Origin: Aphrocallistes beatrix
Taxonomy: Eukaryota; Porifera; Hexactinellida; Sceptrulophora; Aphrocallistidae
Assembly (NCBI GenBank): GCA_963281255.1
Contig: OY725495.1
Coordinates: 2,294,001 to 2,358,000, forward strand
DNA length: 64,000 bases
Direction: 5' to 3'
Shown here: piece by piece, positions 63,697 to 64,000 of the stretch
Layout: the number at the start of each line of letters is the position of its first letter
Position numbering within the stretch: the first letter of the stretch is position 1
Translations under genes and position numbers: made by a program
The notes under the pieces: model-generated
Databases searched by the model: none
What the model saw: only the letters and a program-made list of their open reading frames with translations
What the model was told of the DNA's origin: nothing

Positions 63697-64000
63697 CTAG
63701 ACTTTCAGAGACTCACCTAGAGAGATACTTTCTAATACGCCAGATATTATATATGCAGTAGAAGTAGGAGGCAACCTTGCTGACCTGAATAGACATTGAG
63801 AGGGTGTTGTCTAGCCAAGGTCCTAGATTTCATACTTCTTTGGAAGAAGAGATTCTCGACCCACCAACAGAGATGATAATAGTTTGAACATTATATAGTT
63901 GTTGACGAGTCCCTATTATAATGAACTTAGTCTTGGTCTCATTGATAAGCAACTTGGTGGTGAGGACCCAGGAACGGATCGCAGAGATGCAAGATTGACT
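63697..64000 (-). pseudogene. CR1/L2/Rex-type LINE reverse transcriptase, upstream part
   Basis: The minus frame reads AIRSWVLTTKLLINETKTKF, IIIGTRQQL, SVGGSRISSS, stop, NLGPWLDNTLSM, VSKVASYFYCIYNIWRIRKY and ESLV. This is the region just after the catalytic YADD of the same LINE as 60648-61128. One in-frame stop replaces the residue before NLG. The 5' part is outside the window. Confidence 0.8.

Noticed and set aside
1-64000. tRNA, rRNA or other structured RNA genes
   Set aside because: No cloverleaf-like or rRNA-like conserved blocks were recognised by eye; a tRNAscan-SE or Rfam search would be decisive.

Overview
This window is an AT-rich intergenic or intronic stretch of an animal genome, almost certainly an invertebrate, filled with transposable elements. 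The families are animal ones: a THAP-domain P element, a ZBED-type hAT, pogo/Tigger, mariner and Tc1, PIF/Harbinger with its Myb-like partner, a MULE-type element with a PHD finger, Gypsy and CR1/L2-like retroelements, and Helitron-like elements. The species cannot be named from the sequence. There is no bacterial-style gene organisation, and I saw no CRISPR, rRNA or tRNA.

Layout. 1-3.4 kb: Helitron-like fragments and MITE debris. 3.45-6.2 kb: a mariner relic and a complete but dead hAT (8-bp target duplication). 7.7-13.4 kb: copies of a non-coding TIR family (family B, TTAAGGATACCGCCC ends) loaded with palindromic and minisatellite elements. 13.9-14.35 kb: relic of a repeated invertebrate protein family. 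15.4-18.3 kb: families G and B nested in each other. 19.4-25.7 kb: a Tigger element carrying a Helitron-like insertion and a 3.3-kb P element. 26.2-29.5 kb: an imperfect satellite split by one family B copy and two Helitron-like copies. 30.9-41.4 kb: a collection of MITEs with intact target duplications. 41.8-44.1 kb: MULE-like transposase pseudogene with PHD finger. 46.0-48.2 kb: the only stretch that looks like host gene material, with minus-strand RGG-rich exon candidates. 48.6-53.6 kb: a family G copy expanded by nested insertions. 53.7-55.3 kb: P-type and THAP relics. 55.4-59.6 kb: Gypsy integrase interrupted by a nearly intact Harbinger. 60.6-64 kb: a minus-strand LINE reverse transcriptase interrupted by family B, itself interrupted by a mariner.

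Most transposase genes are pseudogenes, but several keep their full catalytic residues. The best preserved is the Harbinger pair: an uninterrupted Myb/SANT-like ORF and a transposase broken by one stop codon. The nested junctions give relative ages, and several restore the host sequence exactly when the insert is removed. The most interesting signals are a Helitron-like family with three successive 3' hairpins and perfect TGACGTCA (CRE-type) octamers, the minisatellite-built inverted-repeat elements, and the unannotated RGG exons.
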